Part shown: one piece after another, positions 33,798 to 44,237 of the stretch | Layout of the letters: every line of letters starts with the position of its first letter | How positions within the stretch are numbered: position 1 is the stretch's first letter | From: Sphingomonadales bacterium 39-57-19 | Lineage (GTDB): Bacteria; Pseudomonadota; Alphaproteobacteria; Sphingomonadales; Sphingomonadaceae | NCBI GenBank assembly: GCA_002282385.1 | Contig: NCJG01000005.1 | Coordinates: 1-64,000 of the forward strand | Direction of reading: 5' to 3' | DNA: 64,000 bases | The notes under the pieces: generated by a model | What the model saw: the letters and a program-made list of their open reading frames with translations, nothing else | What the model was told of the DNA's origin: nothing | Database searches by the model: none | Program-made: the position numbers and the translations under genes

Positions 33798-33878
33798 GGT
33801 TGCTGGTTTAGCGCAGCGCGCTTGCAAAGCAAGCGGGGCAAGCTATTGCATCCTTCAACCCATTATCAGGAGACTATC

Positions 33879-34592
33879 ATGCGACCATCAGGCCGTGCGC
33901 CAGACGAAATGCGCGCCATTTCGATTGAAACCCATTTCACCAAGCATGCAGAGGGCAGCTGCCTCATTTGCTTTGGCGACACCCGCGTGCTTGTCACCGC
34001 AAGCGTCGAAGATCGCCTTCCGCCATGGTTGCGGGGCAAGGGTGAAGGTTGGGTGACGGCGGAATATTCCATGCTTCCACGCGCGACGCACACCCGCAGC
34101 CAGCGTGAAGCGGCGAAGGGCAAGCAGTCCGGAAGAACACAAGAAATTCAACGCCTTATTGGCCGTTCTTTACGCGCTGTCGTAGATATGAAGAAGCTGG
34201 GCGAGCATCAGATCACGATCGATTGTGATGTGCTGCAAGCCGACGGCGGAACGCGCACCGCGGCTATTTCCGGCGCGTGGGTCGCCTTGCGGCTTGCGGT
34301 CGATGGCCTGCTTGCCTCGGGTGCAATTAAGGAAGATCCGATCAGCGGCCGCGTCGCGGCCATCAGCTGCGGCATCGTCAACGGCACGCCCGTGCTTGAC
34401 CTCGACTATATAGAAGATTCGAGCGCCGACGCTGATGCGAACTTCGTCCTGATTGAAGGCGGACAAATCGCAGAAGTACAAGCGACCGCCGAAGGTGCGA
34501 CTTATGATGAGGAAAGCCTACTGCGCTTGCTCCGTCTCGCACGCATGGGCACCGACCGGATCTTTGCGGTGCAAGCTGAAGCGGTGAAATAA
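33879..34592 (+). CDS. rph: Ribonuclease PH
   Basis: The 237-residue protein has [12 protein letters not shown] at its start, the [11 protein letters not shown] segment and the [16 protein letters not shown] phosphate/active-site region. RNase PH trims tRNA 3' ends phosphorolytically. A CAGGAGA ribosome site precedes the ATG. It is divergent from hrcA, an arrangement found in many alphaproteobacteria, and followed by rdgB. Confidence 0.97.
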   Translation: MRPSGRAPDEMRAISIETHFTKHAEGSCLICFGDTRVLVTASVEDRLPPWLRGKGEGWVTAEYSMLPRATHTRSQREAAKGKQSGRTQEIQRLIGRSLRAVVDMKKLGEHQITIDCDVLQADGGTRTAAISGAWVALRLAVDGLLASGAIKEDPISGRVAAISCGIVNGTPVLDLDYIEDSSADADANFVLIEGGQIAEVQATAEGATYDEESLLRLLRLARMGTDRIFAVQAEAVK

Positions 34593-34617
34593 TCGCTTTT
34601 GGCACTTTAAACGTCCA

Positions 34618-34645
34618 TGTCATTCCCGCGAAAGCGGGGATGACA
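34618..34645. repeat. Intergenic hairpin with GAAA tetraloop
   Basis: TGTCATTCCCGC and GCGGGGATGACA pair perfectly (one G-T) around GAAA, between rph and rdgB. The sequence is of the type of short dispersed palindromes common in alphaproteobacterial genomes. No U-run follows, so a terminator role is doubtful. Confidence 0.7.
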
Positions 34646-34667
34646 ATATGGTTCAAGGCAAGATTAC

Positions 34668-35294
34668 ATGACCCATCGCAAATTGCAGCCCGGCAAGCTC
34701 GTCATCGCCAGCCACAATGCGGGCAAGGTGCGTGAAATCCGCGCTTTGCTGGCGCCCTTCGGCATCGAACCGGTTTCGGCGGGCGAACTTGGCTTGCCCG
34801 AGCCCGACGAGACCGGCACGACCTTTGCCGAAAATGCACTACTGAAAGCACATGCCTCTGCGCAAGGATCAGGCCTGCCTGCCTTGGCAGATGACAGCGG
34901 CCTGTGCGTGGCGGCCCTTGGTGGCGCACCCGGAGTGTACACGGCGGACTGGGCGGAAAAGCAGCGGTTCGAAGGCGGACCGGGACGCGACTGGTATATG
35001 GCAATGGGTAAAGTCGAGGGCAAATTGGCCGAGCTTGGTCCGGATACCGACCGAAGCGCCTATTTTATATGCACCCTCGCGCTTGCATGGCCCGATGGTC
35101 ATGAAGAACTGTTCGAAGGCCGCGTGCAAGGTAGCCTGACATGGCCTCCGCGCGGCACATTGGGCTTTGGCTATGATCCGGTGTTCGTGCCAACCGACCG
35201 CGCGCAAACTTTTGCGGAACTGGACCCAGCGGAGAAACATGCCATGAGCCATCGGGCAGATGCGTTCCGCAAATTGGTTGAGGCCGTTTTTTGA
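34668..35294 (+). CDS. rdgB: dITP/XTP pyrophosphatase (RdgB/HAM1)
   Basis: The 208-residue protein shows [37 protein letters not shown] and FGYDPVFVP, all hallmarks of the HAM1 family, which removes inosine and xanthosine triphosphates from the nucleotide pool. It lies in an operon with hemW, whose TTG start overlaps its stop codon by 4 bases. Confidence 0.96.
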   Translation: MTHRKLQPGKLVIASHNAGKVREIRALLAPFGIEPVSAGELGLPEPDETGTTFAENALLKAHASAQGSGLPALADDSGLCVAALGGAPGVYTADWAEKQRFEGGPGRDWYMAMGKVEGKLAELGPDTDRSAYFICTLALAWPDGHEELFEGRVQGSLTWPPRGTLGFGYDPVFVPTDRAQTFAELDPAEKHAMSHRADAFRKLVEAVF

Positions 35295-36451
35295 GCACGC
35301 CGCTCGCCCTCTATATCCACTGGCCCTTTTGCGTTTCCAAATGCCCTTATTGTGATTTCAACAGCCATGTGCGGGAAAGCGTCGACCAAGACGCGTGGTG
35401 CAAAGCCTTACTCGCGGATATGGCCTACGAAGCGGCGTTGACACTTGACCGCAAGCTGAGTTCCATTTTCTTCGGCGGTGGCACGCCATCGCTGATGCCG
35501 CCGTCAACGGTCGCCGCGTTGATTGACGCCGCTGCGCAACATTGGGGCTTTGCCGACAATATCGAAATTACACTTGAGGCGAACCCGTCCTCGGTTGAGG
35601 CATCCCGCTTCGCCGATTTGGCCAAAGCGGGCGTCAACCGCGTTTCGCTTGGCCTGCAATCGCTCGATGACGCCGCCTTGGCCTTTTTGGGGCGTGCGCA
35701 TTCGGTTGCGGAAAGCCTTGATGCCCTCGCAGTCGCGCAGCAACATTTCGACCGCGTCAATATTGACCTGATTTATGCGCGGCCCGAACAAACAGCAAAG
35801 CAATGGGAGGCTGAGCTTCGGCGCGCATTGTCCTTTGGCACCGATCACATGTCGCTGTATCAGTTGACGATTGAGGCGGGCACACGGTTCGAAACGCTCG
35901 TTCGCACGGGACACTTCACCCCCGCCGACGATGACGATGCGGCGACCCTTTATGACATGACGCAGGACATGACGCGCGCGGCGGGCATGGCGGCCTATGA
36001 GATTAGCAACCATGCGCGGGCGGGGCATGAAAGCCGGCATAATTTGAGTTACTGGCGCTATGATGATTATATCGGCATCGGCCCCGGTGCACATGGACGC
36101 CGTCTGAAGTGCGCGACACAACGTCATAAAAAACCAGAAAATTTTATGTCTGCGGTGGACCGCAACGCGCATGGCATCAGCACCGAAGATCATCTCGACC
36201 CCGCAAGCCGTGCAACCGAAAGCTTGCTCATGGGACTGCGGTTGAGCGAAGGTATCAGCCTTGAGCGCCTGTCATCGCGCACGGGTATCGCGCCAGACAG
36301 GATGCTGGATTTCACTGCGGTGGACAAGATCGCCCGCCTTGGCCTCATCACCCGCGATGGCGACCGCATCACGGTCACGCCGCAAGGCATGCCGTTGCTG
36401 GATGCGATCCTTCCGCAAATAGTAGCGGTTGAGGCGGATGCTGCCGCCTGA
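35291..36451 (+). CDS. hemW: Radical SAM heme chaperone HemW
   Basis: The radical SAM cysteines are C14, C18 and C21 ([11 protein letters not shown]), followed by [10 protein letters not shown] and the GLQSLDD and YQLTIE segments of the HemW/HemN family. The protein lacks the long N-terminal part and extra cysteine of HemN, so it is assigned as HemW, which binds heme and helps insert it into respiratory enzymes. The start is TTG, overlapping the rdgB stop. Confidence 0.93.
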   Translation: MSTPLALYIHWPFCVSKCPYCDFNSHVRESVDQDAWCKALLADMAYEAALTLDRKLSSIFFGGGTPSLMPPSTVAALIDAAAQHWGFADNIEITLEANPSSVEASRFADLAKAGVNRVSLGLQSLDDAALAFLGRAHSVAESLDALAVAQQHFDRVNIDLIYARPEQTAKQWEAELRRALSFGTDHMSLYQLTIEAGTRFETLVRTGHFTPADDDDAATLYDMTQDMTRAAGMAAYEISNHARAGHESRHNLSYWRYDDYIGIGPGAHGRRLKCATQRHKKPENFMSAVDRNAHGISTEDHLDPASRATESLLMGLRLSEGISLERLSSRTGIAPDRMLDFTAVDKIARLGLITRDGDRITVTPQGMPLLDAILPQIVAVEADAAA

Positions 36452-36466
36452 TAGCATGTCGGCATA

Positions 36467-37351
36467 ATGTCACTGCTCGCCGAATATCTGACGTTCCTGA
36501 CCGACAATCGCCGGATGTCGCCGCATAGTGTCCGCGCCTATCACGCCACGGCAGACCGGCTTACCGGTTTTCTGCAATTGCACTGGGGGGCGGCAGTCGA
36601 CCGCGCAACGCTGATGAAAATTTCCGCCGCTGACATGCGCGCCTTTTTGGCGGACCGGCGTGGCGATGGACTTACCAACCGGTCCACCGCGCGTGAATTG
36701 TCCGCCGCCCGTCATTTTTTGCGCTTTGCACTGGGCGAAAACGCAACCCTGCCGCCAATGAAGGGCCCGCGCGTGCAACGCAGCCTGCCGCGCCCCGTAA
36801 ACCCCGACGATGTTCTCGCACTCGCGGATGACGTCGCAGAAAGCGCGAACGACGGTTGGGTCGGCGCACGTGACTGGGCCTTGCTTCTCCTGCTCTACGG
36901 AAGCGGCCTGCGCGTGAGCGAAGCGACGGGGCTAAATGGCGATGTCTTACCGCTTGGCACGACACTGCGCGTCACCGGCAAGCGGAATAAGACGCGCATT
37001 GTGCCGCTGCTTGAGCAAGTCAGCACCGCCATTCAGGAATATATCGCGTTGTGCCCTTATCCGATGGCTGCCGACCAGCCATTGTTTCGCGGCGCGCGCG
37101 GTGGGCCATTGGCGCCAGCACTTGTGCGCCGCGCGGTGCAAGGTGCGCGCATGCGGCTTGGCCTATCGGAACGCACGACGCCGCATGCCTTGCGCCACAG
37201 CTTTGCAACGCATTTGCTCGCGGGGGGTGCAGATCTGCGCAGTCTTCAGGAGCTGCTCGGCCATAGCAGCCTGTCATCAACGCAAATCTATACCGCCGTC
37301 GATACGGCTATGCTTCTGGATGAGTATCAGAACGCGCATCCGCGGGCTTAG
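36467..37351 (+). CDS. xerC: Tyrosine recombinase XerC
   Basis: The 294-residue recombinase has a core-binding N-domain and a catalytic domain with Arg in YGSGLRVSEAT, the HALRH box, LLGHSSLSSTQIYTAV and the nucleophile Tyr. Two Xer proteins are expected, one for each strand exchange at dif; this is the partner of the protein at 14.9-15.8 kb. The C-terminal 44 bases overlap the antisense dedA gene. Confidence 0.9.
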   Translation: MSLLAEYLTFLTDNRRMSPHSVRAYHATADRLTGFLQLHWGAAVDRATLMKISAADMRAFLADRRGDGLTNRSTARELSAARHFLRFALGENATLPPMKGPRVQRSLPRPVNPDDVLALADDVAESANDGWVGARDWALLLLLYGSGLRVSEATGLNGDVLPLGTTLRVTGKRNKTRIVPLLEQVSTAIQEYIALCPYPMAADQPLFRGARGGPLAPALVRRAVQGARMRLGLSERTTPHALRHSFATHLLAGGADLRSLQELLGHSSLSSTQIYTAVDTAMLLDEYQNAHPRA

Positions 37352-37958
37352 GCGCGAGCGTAGGACTGGTCTTCCAGCGCGCCAGTCGCCACACATAGGT
37401 CCCCAATATGCCGACCATGATGACGGTCGATAAAGGCCCAAGCCATTTTTCGATATCGTCAAATTGTGAGCCCAAGAAATAGCCGCCGGAGGCGAGAGCC
37501 GCGCTCCACCCCGCCGTTCCAATCGTGGAAAAAACCAGAAAACGGCGCAGCGACATCCCGAACAAACCAGCGGGTATCGAAATCAATGAACGCAGCGTCG
37601 GCAACATGCGCGCCACGAGCACGATGATTGGCCCATGCTTGCGAAACAGGCTATGTCCGCGTTCAATCTCCACCCAATCAAGCGTGAGCCAACGGCTATA
37701 GCGGTCGATAAACACATGCATCCGCACTTCGCCAAACTTTATGGCCAACCAATACCACAGCCAGTTGCCAAGCATGGCGCCCGCGGTTCCGGCCGCGATC
37801 GTGCCCCAAAGGCTCATCGTCCCACGCGCCGCCGACACACCCGCCACGGTCATAATGACCTCCGACGGGACGGGCGGAAAAACGGTCTCCAGCAGCATCA
37901 GCAGGGCGACGCCCCAATAATGCCCCCATTCGACGAGCCTGATAATCCAGTCTTCCAT
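37308..37958 (-). CDS. DedA family membrane protein
   Basis: The 216-residue protein has an amphipathic start (MEDWIIRLVEWGHYWG), then ETVFPPVPSEVIM and an FGRVRM-like turn (KFGEVRMHVFIDRY) of the DedA/SNARE-associated family, and five hydrophobic segments. Members are thought to be lipid scramblases or proton-coupled transporters. It shares one base with the gshB stop, so the two genes are cotranscribed. Confidence 0.9.
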   Translation of the reverse strand: MEDWIIRLVEWGHYWGVALLMLLETVFPPVPSEVIMTVAGVSAARGTMSLWGTIAAGTAGAMLGNWLWYWLAIKFGEVRMHVFIDRYSRWLTLDWVEIERGHSLFRKHGPIIVLVARMLPTLRSLISIPAGLFGMSLRRFLVFSTIGTAGWSAALASGGYFLGSQFDDIEKWLGPLSTVIMVGILGTYVWRLARWKTSPTLAPKPADARSDTHPEA

Positions 37959-38920
37959 TAACCCCTGCCGGCAATCCTGCGTTCAATGGCATCAAGTATT
38001 TTCGCGGCGGTATCAGTGCCATTGAACCGGTCGATCGCGACGATACCCGTTGGCGAGGTTACGTTGATTTCCGTCAGCCATTTTCCGCCAATGACATCAA
38101 TGCCGACGAATATCAGACCAAGTTCCTTCAAACGCGGCCCCATCGCAGCGCAAATTTCCTGCTCCTCCGGGGTCAATAACGTGGCTTCGGCACTTCCGCC
38201 TACCGCAAGGTTCGACCGGAATTCGCCCTCACCCGGACGACGGTTGATGGCCCCTGTGACTTCGCCGTCTATAAGAACGATGCGCTTATCGCCCTTCGCA
38301 ACGTCGGGCAGGAATGGCTGCACCATATGCGGTTCGGGCCATGTCGAATTGAACACCTCAAACAGCGCGCCGACATTGCTGCCATCGGCTTCAATCCGGA
38401 AAATGGCCTTGCCGCCATTGCCATGGAGAGGCTTTACGACAATCGCGCCATGTTCCTTTTGAAACGCGCGCACTTCATCGAGTGAACGCGTAATCAGCGT
38501 CGGTGGCATGAACTTGCGATAGTCGAGCACCATGACCTTTTCCGGCGCGTTGCGCACGCTGGCTGGGTTGTTGACCACCAATGTCTCATGCTCAATGCGT
38601 TCGAGCAAATGGGTGGCGGTGATATAACCTACGTGAAATGGCGGGTCCTGCCGCATCAGCACGACGTCAATGTCGGACCCCAGATCGATGCGCTGCGGCG
38701 CACCGAACCGATAATGTGCGCCCTCGACACGTTGGAGGTCATGCACAGGATGTGCGAGCGCGGTGAGCCGGTCGTTGGCGTCGAGCGTCAATGACATCAC
38801 ATCATAATGCCAAATGTCATAGCCGCGCGATTGGCCAGCAAGCATCAGCGCAAAGCTGGAGTCGCCATGAATGTTGATGCCGTCCATCGGGTCCATCTGG
38901 ACCGCCATTTGTATTGCCAT
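37958..38920 (-). CDS. gshB: Glutathione synthase
   Basis: The 320-residue protein has the GshB start (MDPMDGINIHGDSSFALMLA), the RQDPPFHVGYI segment and the ATP-grasp loops (VVKPLHGNGGKAIFRI, FVGIDVIGGKWLTEINVTSPTG). It joins gamma-glutamylcysteine and glycine. The ATG at 38918-38920 is preferred over a longer frame. It belongs to the conserved rsmI-yraN-gshB row. Confidence 0.96.
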   Translation of the reverse strand: MAIQMAVQMDPMDGINIHGDSSFALMLAGQSRGYDIWHYDVMSLTLDANDRLTALAHPVHDLQRVEGAHYRFGAPQRIDLGSDIDVVLMRQDPPFHVGYITATHLLERIEHETLVVNNPASVRNAPEKVMVLDYRKFMPPTLITRSLDEVRAFQKEHGAIVVKPLHGNGGKAIFRIEADGSNVGALFEVFNSTWPEPHMVQPFLPDVAKGDKRIVLIDGEVTGAINRRPGEGEFRSNLAVGGSAEATLLTPEEQEICAAMGPRLKELGLIFVGIDVIGGKWLTEINVTSPTGIVAIDRFNGTDTAAKILDAIERRIAGRG

Positions 38921-38930
38921 TTGCTTGTCC

Positions 38931-39281
38931 TTATCCGTGCCAGACGTTTGGCAGATGGTTCGGCCAACGCCATGGCGCAACCATAATCACGTCTATCTGC
39001 ATATTTTCGCATTCTTTTCCATATTTCGGGAGCAGCATTTCCGCCGCAGCGGCAACGCGGCGTAATCTGTACGCGTCAATCGCGGTGGCGAGGTCACGCA
39101 CATTTGCGCGCGCTTTTACTTCAACGAAGGCAATGGTTTTGCCGCGCCGCGCGATCAAGTCGACTTCGCCGCGTGGCGTTTTGACGCGCGTGGCAACGAC
39201 CCGCCACCCCTTTAACCGCAAAAACCAGGCGGCGATATTTTCGCCACGCCGCCCCAATTTTTCTGCAGCAAGCCGGTTCAC
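38931..39281 (-). CDS. yraN: YraN family (UPF0102) nuclease-fold protein
   Basis: The 116-residue protein has GRRGENIAAWFLRLKGWRVVATRVKTPRGEVDLIARRG and FVEVKAR, the GEVDLI...EVK pattern of a restriction-endonuclease-like active site. The role is unknown in general. It overlaps rsmI by 4 bases and is followed by gshB after 10 bp. Confidence 0.92.
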   Translation of the reverse strand: MNRLAAEKLGRRGENIAAWFLRLKGWRVVATRVKTPRGEVDLIARRGKTIAFVEVKARANVRDLATAIDAYRLRRVAAAAEMLLPKYGKECENMQIDVIMVAPWRWPNHLPNVWHG

Positions 39282-40108
39282 TGCGACTTCAGTTGCGTAG
39301 CGCGCGCATAGACGTCGCTGCGCTCCAGCCCGAAACGCTTGGCAATGACGCCAGCGGCTTTGGCGGCGGACATGGTTTCCAGTGCTTCGCGCAATGCTGC
39401 GTCCACATCGCCTGTATCATAGGCAACGTCATCCGCTGGCGGACCGATGATGAGGACGATTTCACCCTTTGGCTCTTGCGCCGCATAACGCGCGGCAAGT
39501 TCGGATGCCGTGCCCGTTACAACCTCTTCAAATTTCTTGGTCAGTTCCCGTGCAACGGCGACTTCACGGTCCCCATAGGTCTCCGCAATTGCGGAAAGCG
39601 ATGCAGCGAGACGCGGCCCCGCCTCGTAAAAAACCAACGTCGCCTTTACCTGACCCAGCTCCGTCAACGTTTCGACACGCGCCTTGGCTTTGTTGGGAAG
39701 GAAACCTGCAAACAGAAAACGGTCTGTCGGCAAACCGCAAATCGACAAAGCGGCCGTAACCGCGCTTGCACCGGGGATCGTATATACCGGCACGCCTGCC
39801 TCGCGTGCGCTGCGCACCAGCTTGTAACCGGGGTCTGAAATCAGGGGCGTCCCTGCGTCCGACACCAGCGCAACAACCGCGCCGCGCGCCGCGGCGACCA
39901 GTGACTCGCGCTCTGCCTCGCCACTATGGTCGTTGTAGCGCCGCATCTTTTTCTTCAGGCCAAGATGATGCAACAATTTGCCGGTTACCCGGCTGTCTTC
40001 TACAGCCACAATTTCTGCGGCTTCCAGCAGATCAATCGCCCGTTGTGACATATCTGCAAGGTTGCCGATTGGTGTCGCAACGACATATAAGCCCGATTCG
40101 AACATCAT
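39278..40108 (-). CDS. rsmI: 16S rRNA C1402 ribose 2'-O-methyltransferase
   Basis: The 276-residue protein shows YVVATPIGNLADMSQRA at the start, VEDSRVTGKLLHHLG, VSDAGTPLISDPGY and PGASAVTAALSICGLP, all typical of RsmI, a tetrapyrrole-methylase-fold enzyme acting on 16S rRNA at C1402. Two adjacent ATGs are possible starts. It is divergent from the LpoA-like lipoprotein gene by about 33 bp. Confidence 0.96.
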   Translation of the reverse strand: MMFESGLYVVATPIGNLADMSQRAIDLLEAAEIVAVEDSRVTGKLLHHLGLKKKMRRYNDHSGEAERESLVAAARGAVVALVSDAGTPLISDPGYKLVRSAREAGVPVYTIPGASAVTAALSICGLPTDRFLFAGFLPNKAKARVETLTELGQVKATLVFYEAGPRLAASLSAIAETYGDREVAVARELTKKFEEVVTGTASELAARYAAQEPKGEIVLIIGPPADDVAYDTGDVDAALREALETMSAAKAAGVIAKRFGLERSDVYARATQLKSQ

Positions 40109-40141
40109 CTGATTTATATGCTTCTACCCAAGGGAAAATTC

Positions 40142-41311
40142 ATGAGCGCATCCAATGCAGCAAGCGGCGCAACGCCGCAAGCTTTAGCAGGACAGATCAA
40201 AAAGCTGCTGGTTTTGGCTTCGGTCGTTTTGCTCGCGGCCTGCGCCACCGCCCCGCGTGGGGGCAAAGGGCCAGCCCCTGTGGTGTCCGAAGACCCGCTA
40301 GACGGCATGCACCGTGTTGCGCTGCTGTTGCCGGTGACGGGTCCCGACGGCGACGTGGGCCAATCCATCGCCAACGCGACTGCGCTTGCACTGGCGGACA
40401 CCAAAGCAACCAACATCCGCATGATCACCTATGACACCAGCACCGGCGTCGCCGCAGCTGCAAAGCGCGCGGTCGCCGATGGGAACAAGGTCATATTGGG
40501 CCCGTTGCGTGGCGACGATGTTGTGGAGGCCGCCGCTGTCGCGCGCACCGCAGCTGTGCCCATCATCAGCTTTTCCAACGATGTCGGCGTTGCCGGGCAA
40601 AATGTATTCTTGCTTGGACATTTGCCCAATCAATCCATCGACCGCGTTGTCCGTTACGCCCGTTCGCAAGGCTATAACCGCATCGCAGGCGTTGTTTCGA
40701 CCAATGTATATGGGCAGCGTGCGCAATCGAACCTGATCTCTGCAGTCCGCAACGCAGGCGGAACGCTCGTTGCCATTGAAGAATCCGATGGAACGACCGC
40801 GTCTGCGGATGCAGCGGCGCGCCGGTTGGCAAAATTGGGTCAGATTGATGCTGTCCTGATTGCCGATAGCGGCCGTGCAGGCGTTGTATTGGTGCCCGCA
40901 CTTCGGCGCAACGGCATGCGCAATGCAAAAATTCTCGGCACCGATTTGTGGAATATTGACGGTTCATTGGCGGGTAACGCTGCCATGTATGGCGGTTGGT
41001 TTGCGAGCGTCTCCGACACGCTCTATACCCAATATGCCGCCAAATATCGGGCACGCTTTGGCAAGGCGCCACTGCGCCTTTCCAGCCTTGGCTATGATTC
41101 GGTGCTTTTGATCGCGCGTGTGGCGCGTGACTGGCGTCCGGGCACGAAATTCCCCATGGCGCAGCTTACCGATCCGCAAGGCTTTATCGGCGTTGATGGC
41201 GCATTCCGCTTCATGCCCAATGGCCTCACCGAGCGCATGCTTGAGGTGCAGGAAATTCAGTCGGGCAAGTTCGTGACCATCAGCCCTGCACCGGCTCAAT
41301 TTGTAAAGTAA
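40142..41311 (+). CDS. Penicillin-binding protein activator, LpoA-like lipoprotein
   Basis: The 389-residue protein carries a lipoprotein signal (LLVLASVVLLAAC) and then a periplasmic binding-protein type I fold (VALLLPVTGPDGDVGQSIANA and later segments), the C-terminal half of LpoA. LpoA in enterobacteria activates PBP1a from the outer membrane; the activity in alphaproteobacteria is less well studied. The ATG at 40142 has AAGGGAAAA before it. The divergent rsmI-lpoA layout is conserved widely. Confidence 0.83.
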   Translation: MSASNAASGATPQALAGQIKKLLVLASVVLLAACATAPRGGKGPAPVVSEDPLDGMHRVALLLPVTGPDGDVGQSIANATALALADTKATNIRMITYDTSTGVAAAAKRAVADGNKVILGPLRGDDVVEAAAVARTAAVPIISFSNDVGVAGQNVFLLGHLPNQSIDRVVRYARSQGYNRIAGVVSTNVYGQRAQSNLISAVRNAGGTLVAIEESDGTTASADAAARRLAKLGQIDAVLIADSGRAGVVLVPALRRNGMRNAKILGTDLWNIDGSLAGNAAMYGGWFASVSDTLYTQYAAKYRARFGKAPLRLSSLGYDSVLLIARVARDWRPGTKFPMAQLTDPQGFIGVDGAFRFMPNGLTERMLEVQEIQSGKFVTISPAPAQFVK

Positions 41312-41351
41312 CGCGGCAGATCAAGCCGGGAATTTGTCCGGCGAACGCAAT

Positions 41352-41909
41352 TTAGTGGCGGCAATGCTCATTATGGACATGGCCGCCGCCCATTTTGCGG
41401 GCTTTCTCAATTTTCTTGAGCACCATCTGACGCTTTAGCCGCGATAAGTGATCAATGAACAAAATGCCTTCGAGATGGTCCATCTCGTGCTGCAGACAGG
41501 TCGCCATTAGGCCCGTCATTGTCTCTTCATGAACTTTGCCATCAAGGTCCTGCCAGCGTGCACGGATTTGCGCGGGGCGTTCGACTTCCGCATATTGGTC
41601 AGGCACCGAAAGACAGCCTTCATTATACAGGCTGTGTTCGTTCGAAGGGTCCAATATTTCCGGATTCACAAACACGCGCGGATTACGAACGGGCTCGTCA
41701 CCTGCGCCTTCCTCTTCCTGCAAATCGATAACCAACAGGCGCTTGGGCACCCCGACCTGAATAGCGGCCAGCCCGATACCGGGCGCGGCGTACATCGTTT
41801 CGGTCATGTCATCGACGAGCGTTTTCAAATCCGCATCAAATGTCTCGACAGGTGTCGAAATGGTTTTCAGCCGCGGATCGGGCACTTCAAGAATAGGTAA
41901 TATGGCCAT
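41352..41909 (-). CDS. def: Peptide deformylase
   Basis: The 185-residue enzyme has all three metal motifs: GIGLAAIQVG, EGCLSVP and QHEMDHLEG. It removes the formyl group from new proteins. The frame extends to 42026, but the family starts at MAILPILEVPDPRL, so the ATG at 41907-41909 is used. The C-terminus has a His-rich tail (GGGHVHNEHCRH). fmt, the formylase that adds the group to initiator tRNA, is 0.7 kb away. Confidence 0.95.
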   Translation of the reverse strand: MAILPILEVPDPRLKTISTPVETFDADLKTLVDDMTETMYAAPGIGLAAIQVGVPKRLLVIDLQEEEGAGDEPVRNPRVFVNPEILDPSNEHSLYNEGCLSVPDQYAEVERPAQIRARWQDLDGKVHEETMTGLMATCLQHEMDHLEGILFIDHLSRLKRQMVLKKIEKARKMGGGHVHNEHCRH

Positions 41910-41940
41910 GGGTCGCAAATAGGGACGGTCGTTCGATAAA

Positions 41941-42537
41941 TCAACCGACTGGACGTCTGGCGCGCAATGCTTGTGCCAAGGTGCCATCGTCAAGATAATC
42001 AAGCTCACCGCCCACAGGCACGCCATGCGCCAGCTGGGTCAAGCGTACCGGAAATTGTTCAAGCCGTTCCGCGAGATAATGCGCGGTTGTCTGCCCCTCC
42101 AGCGTGGCATTCATGGCCAGCACGACTTCATCAACGCCGCCCGCGGCAACACGTGCAACCAAACCTTCGATGTTCAAATCCTCCGGCCGAACGCCATCCA
42201 ATGCAGATAACCGACCGCCCAAGACGTGATATTTTCCCGGAAAAAGTCGCGAACGATCCAGCGCCCACAAATCGGATACGTCTTCGACAACACAGATGGA
42301 ACGGATGTCGCGGCGCGGATCGACGCAAATGCCGCAGGGGTTGCCGGTATCGATATTCCCGCACGTGCTGCAGACGACCAGCCGTTGTTCGACCTGCTCC
42401 AACGCACGCAAAAGCGGCATCAACACGCTTTCACGCTTTTTCATAAGGTGTAGCACAACCCGCCGTGCCGAGCGTGGACCAAGTCCGGGCAATTTCGACA
42501 ATGCCTGTGCCAATGCGTCTATTTCTTGCGATGCCAT
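41941..42537 (-). CDS. recR: Recombination mediator RecR
   Basis: The 198-residue protein has the HhH-like [19 protein letters not shown], the zinc finger [16 protein letters not shown] and the Toprim segment ([22 protein letters not shown]). RecR with RecO loads RecA at gaps. The open frame continues far upstream through the antisense of fmt, but the ATG at 42535-42537 gives the correct length. Confidence 0.97.
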   Translation of the reverse strand: MASQEIDALAQALSKLPGLGPRSARRVVLHLMKKRESVLMPLLRALEQVEQRLVVCSTCGNIDTGNPCGICVDPRRDIRSICVVEDVSDLWALDRSRLFPGKYHVLGGRLSALDGVRPEDLNIEGLVARVAAGGVDEVVLAMNATLEGQTTAHYLAERLEQFPVRLTQLAHGVPVGGELDYLDDGTLAQALRARRPVG

Positions 42538-42579
42538 GCTGCGGGTCTTAGGGGGCTTTCGAACAAAGGAAAAGTGACG

Positions 42580-43485
42580 ATGCGTCTTGCCTTCATGGGA
42601 ACACCCGAATTTGCCGTGCCCGCGCTCGACGCGCTGGTTGCCGCTGGGCATGATGTGGCTGCCGTATATTCGCAGCCGCCCCGCCCCGCGAACCGCGGTA
42701 AAAAGCTTACGCCGTCCGCCGTGCAACAGCGCGCCGAAGAACTGGGTTTGTTTGTGCGCACGCCGCTGTCGCTGCGACAGGACGATGCAGCAGCTCAATT
42801 TGCAGCGCTTGACCTCGACGCCGCCATTGTCGCGGCATATGGCCTTATCCTGCCCAAATCGATCTTGGACGCGCCGCGGCATGGTTGCCTCAACATTCAC
42901 GGTTCGCTGCTGCCGCGCTGGCGCGGTGCTGCGCCGGTTCAGCGGGCTATTTTGGCAGGCGATGCCACAACGGGCGTCATGGTCATGCAAATGGAAGCAG
43001 GCCTCGATACCGGTCCTGTTCGTGCGACGACGGAAATCGAGATCGGGCACAAGACAACGGGCATACTCACCAGCGAGTTGGCCGAGCTTGGCGCAGAATT
43101 AATGGTGCGGGTATTATCGGACCTCGACGCACATCCTTGCGTGCCGCAACCGGATGATGGCGTGACCTATGCCGCCAAAATCGACAAGGCAGAAACCAAA
43201 TTGGATTTTTCAATGTCCGCCGAAGTGGTCGAACGACAGATACGCGCATTCAACCCCGCGCCGGGTGCATGGTTCGAATTTGAAGGCGAGCGATATCGTG
43301 TGCTTGCGGCGGACATCGTTGCTGGCACCAGCGCAGCCGGCACAATTTCGGACAACCAACTGACCATCGCCTGCGGTGTTGATGCGATCCGCCCCACAAT
43401 CATCCAACGCGCAGGCAAACCCGCAATGCCGACCGCAGATTTGCTGCGTGGTAAGGCAATCCCGGCGGGCACGATTCTGCAATGA
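42580..43485 (+). CDS. fmt: Methionyl-tRNA formyltransferase
   Basis: The 301-residue enzyme has [35 protein letters not shown] (with the SLLPRWRG signature) and the [14 protein letters not shown] segment; the C-terminal OB fold is present. It formylates Met-tRNAi. Its start has AAAGGAAAAG upstream and lies 42 bp from divergent recR. Its stop overlaps the truA start by 4 bases. Confidence 0.97.
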   Translation: MRLAFMGTPEFAVPALDALVAAGHDVAAVYSQPPRPANRGKKLTPSAVQQRAEELGLFVRTPLSLRQDDAAAQFAALDLDAAIVAAYGLILPKSILDAPRHGCLNIHGSLLPRWRGAAPVQRAILAGDATTGVMVMQMEAGLDTGPVRATTEIEIGHKTTGILTSELAELGAELMVRVLSDLDAHPCVPQPDDGVTYAAKIDKAETKLDFSMSAEVVERQIRAFNPAPGAWFEFEGERYRVLAADIVAGTSAAGTISDNQLTIACGVDAIRPTIIQRAGKPAMPTADLLRGKAIPAGTILQ

Positions 43486-44222
43486 CTCGCTTTGCCCTCA
43501 CCATCGAATTTGACGGCGGCCCCTATATGGGTTGGCAATGGCAAGACCATGGCCCTTCGGTCCAAGGCGCCATCGAAGAGGCTATATTCAAAACCACTGG
43601 CGAAAAGACATTGGTCTACAGCGCTGGCCGCACCGATGCAGGCGTCCACGCCTTGGGCATGCGCGCGCATGTCGATGTCGAAAAAGGGCTTTCATCGTTC
43701 CGATTGATGGAAGCCATCAACGCCCATTTGCGGCCGCACCCCATCGCGATATTACATTGCGAGGAAGTCGCCCACGACTGGCACGCGCGTTACAGCTGCA
43801 TTGGCCGGTCCTACCAATATCGCATCCTCAATCGCCGCGCCTCGCTCACTTTGGAAAAGGGCCGCGTGTGGCGCGTTGGTCCGCATCTTGATGCCGACGC
43901 AATGCACGCAGCGGCACAAATTTTGGTGGGCGTGCATGATTTCACGACCTTCCGGTCGACGGCATGCCAATCGGCAAGCCCGGTCAAGTCGCTCGAACGA
44001 TTGAACGTCCGTCGCGAAGGGCAGCATGTGATCGTCGAGGCTGCGGCCTTGTCATTCCTGCATCACCAAGTGCGGTCGATGGTGGGTTGCCTTGTTGCCG
44101 TGGGGCTTGGCCGATGGACCGCCGACGATTTGCAGGCTGCGCTGGATGCGGCAGACCGCTCCGCCTTGGCGGAAAATGCGCCGCCCGAAGGTCTCTATTT
44201 TGTGAAGGCAATCTATCCTTAA
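43482..44222 (+). CDS. truA: tRNA pseudouridine(38-40) synthase TruA
   Basis: The 246-residue enzyme begins [18 protein letters not shown] and has the catalytic Asp in [13 protein letters not shown] near residue 50, plus [14 protein letters not shown]. It isomerises U38-U40 in the anticodon arm of many tRNAs. It is coupled to fmt by an ATGA overlap. Confidence 0.97.
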   Translation: MTRFALTIEFDGGPYMGWQWQDHGPSVQGAIEEAIFKTTGEKTLVYSAGRTDAGVHALGMRAHVDVEKGLSSFRLMEAINAHLRPHPIAILHCEEVAHDWHARYSCIGRSYQYRILNRRASLTLEKGRVWRVGPHLDADAMHAAAQILVGVHDFTTFRSTACQSASPVKSLERLNVRREGQHVIVEAAALSFLHHQVRSMVGCLVAVGLGRWTADDLQAALDAADRSALAENAPPEGLYFVKAIYP

Positions 44223-44237
44223 GCAAACAGGCGCGGG

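Noticed and set aside
33798..33878. CIRCE operator between hrcA and rph
   Set aside because: Neither TTAGCACTC nor its partner GAGTGCTAA occurs here or in front of dnaK or grpE.
41941..43050. A 369-codon recR fusion protein
   Set aside because: The part upstream of 42537 is antisense to fmt, whose motifs are unmistakable; RecR has its normal start at 42537.
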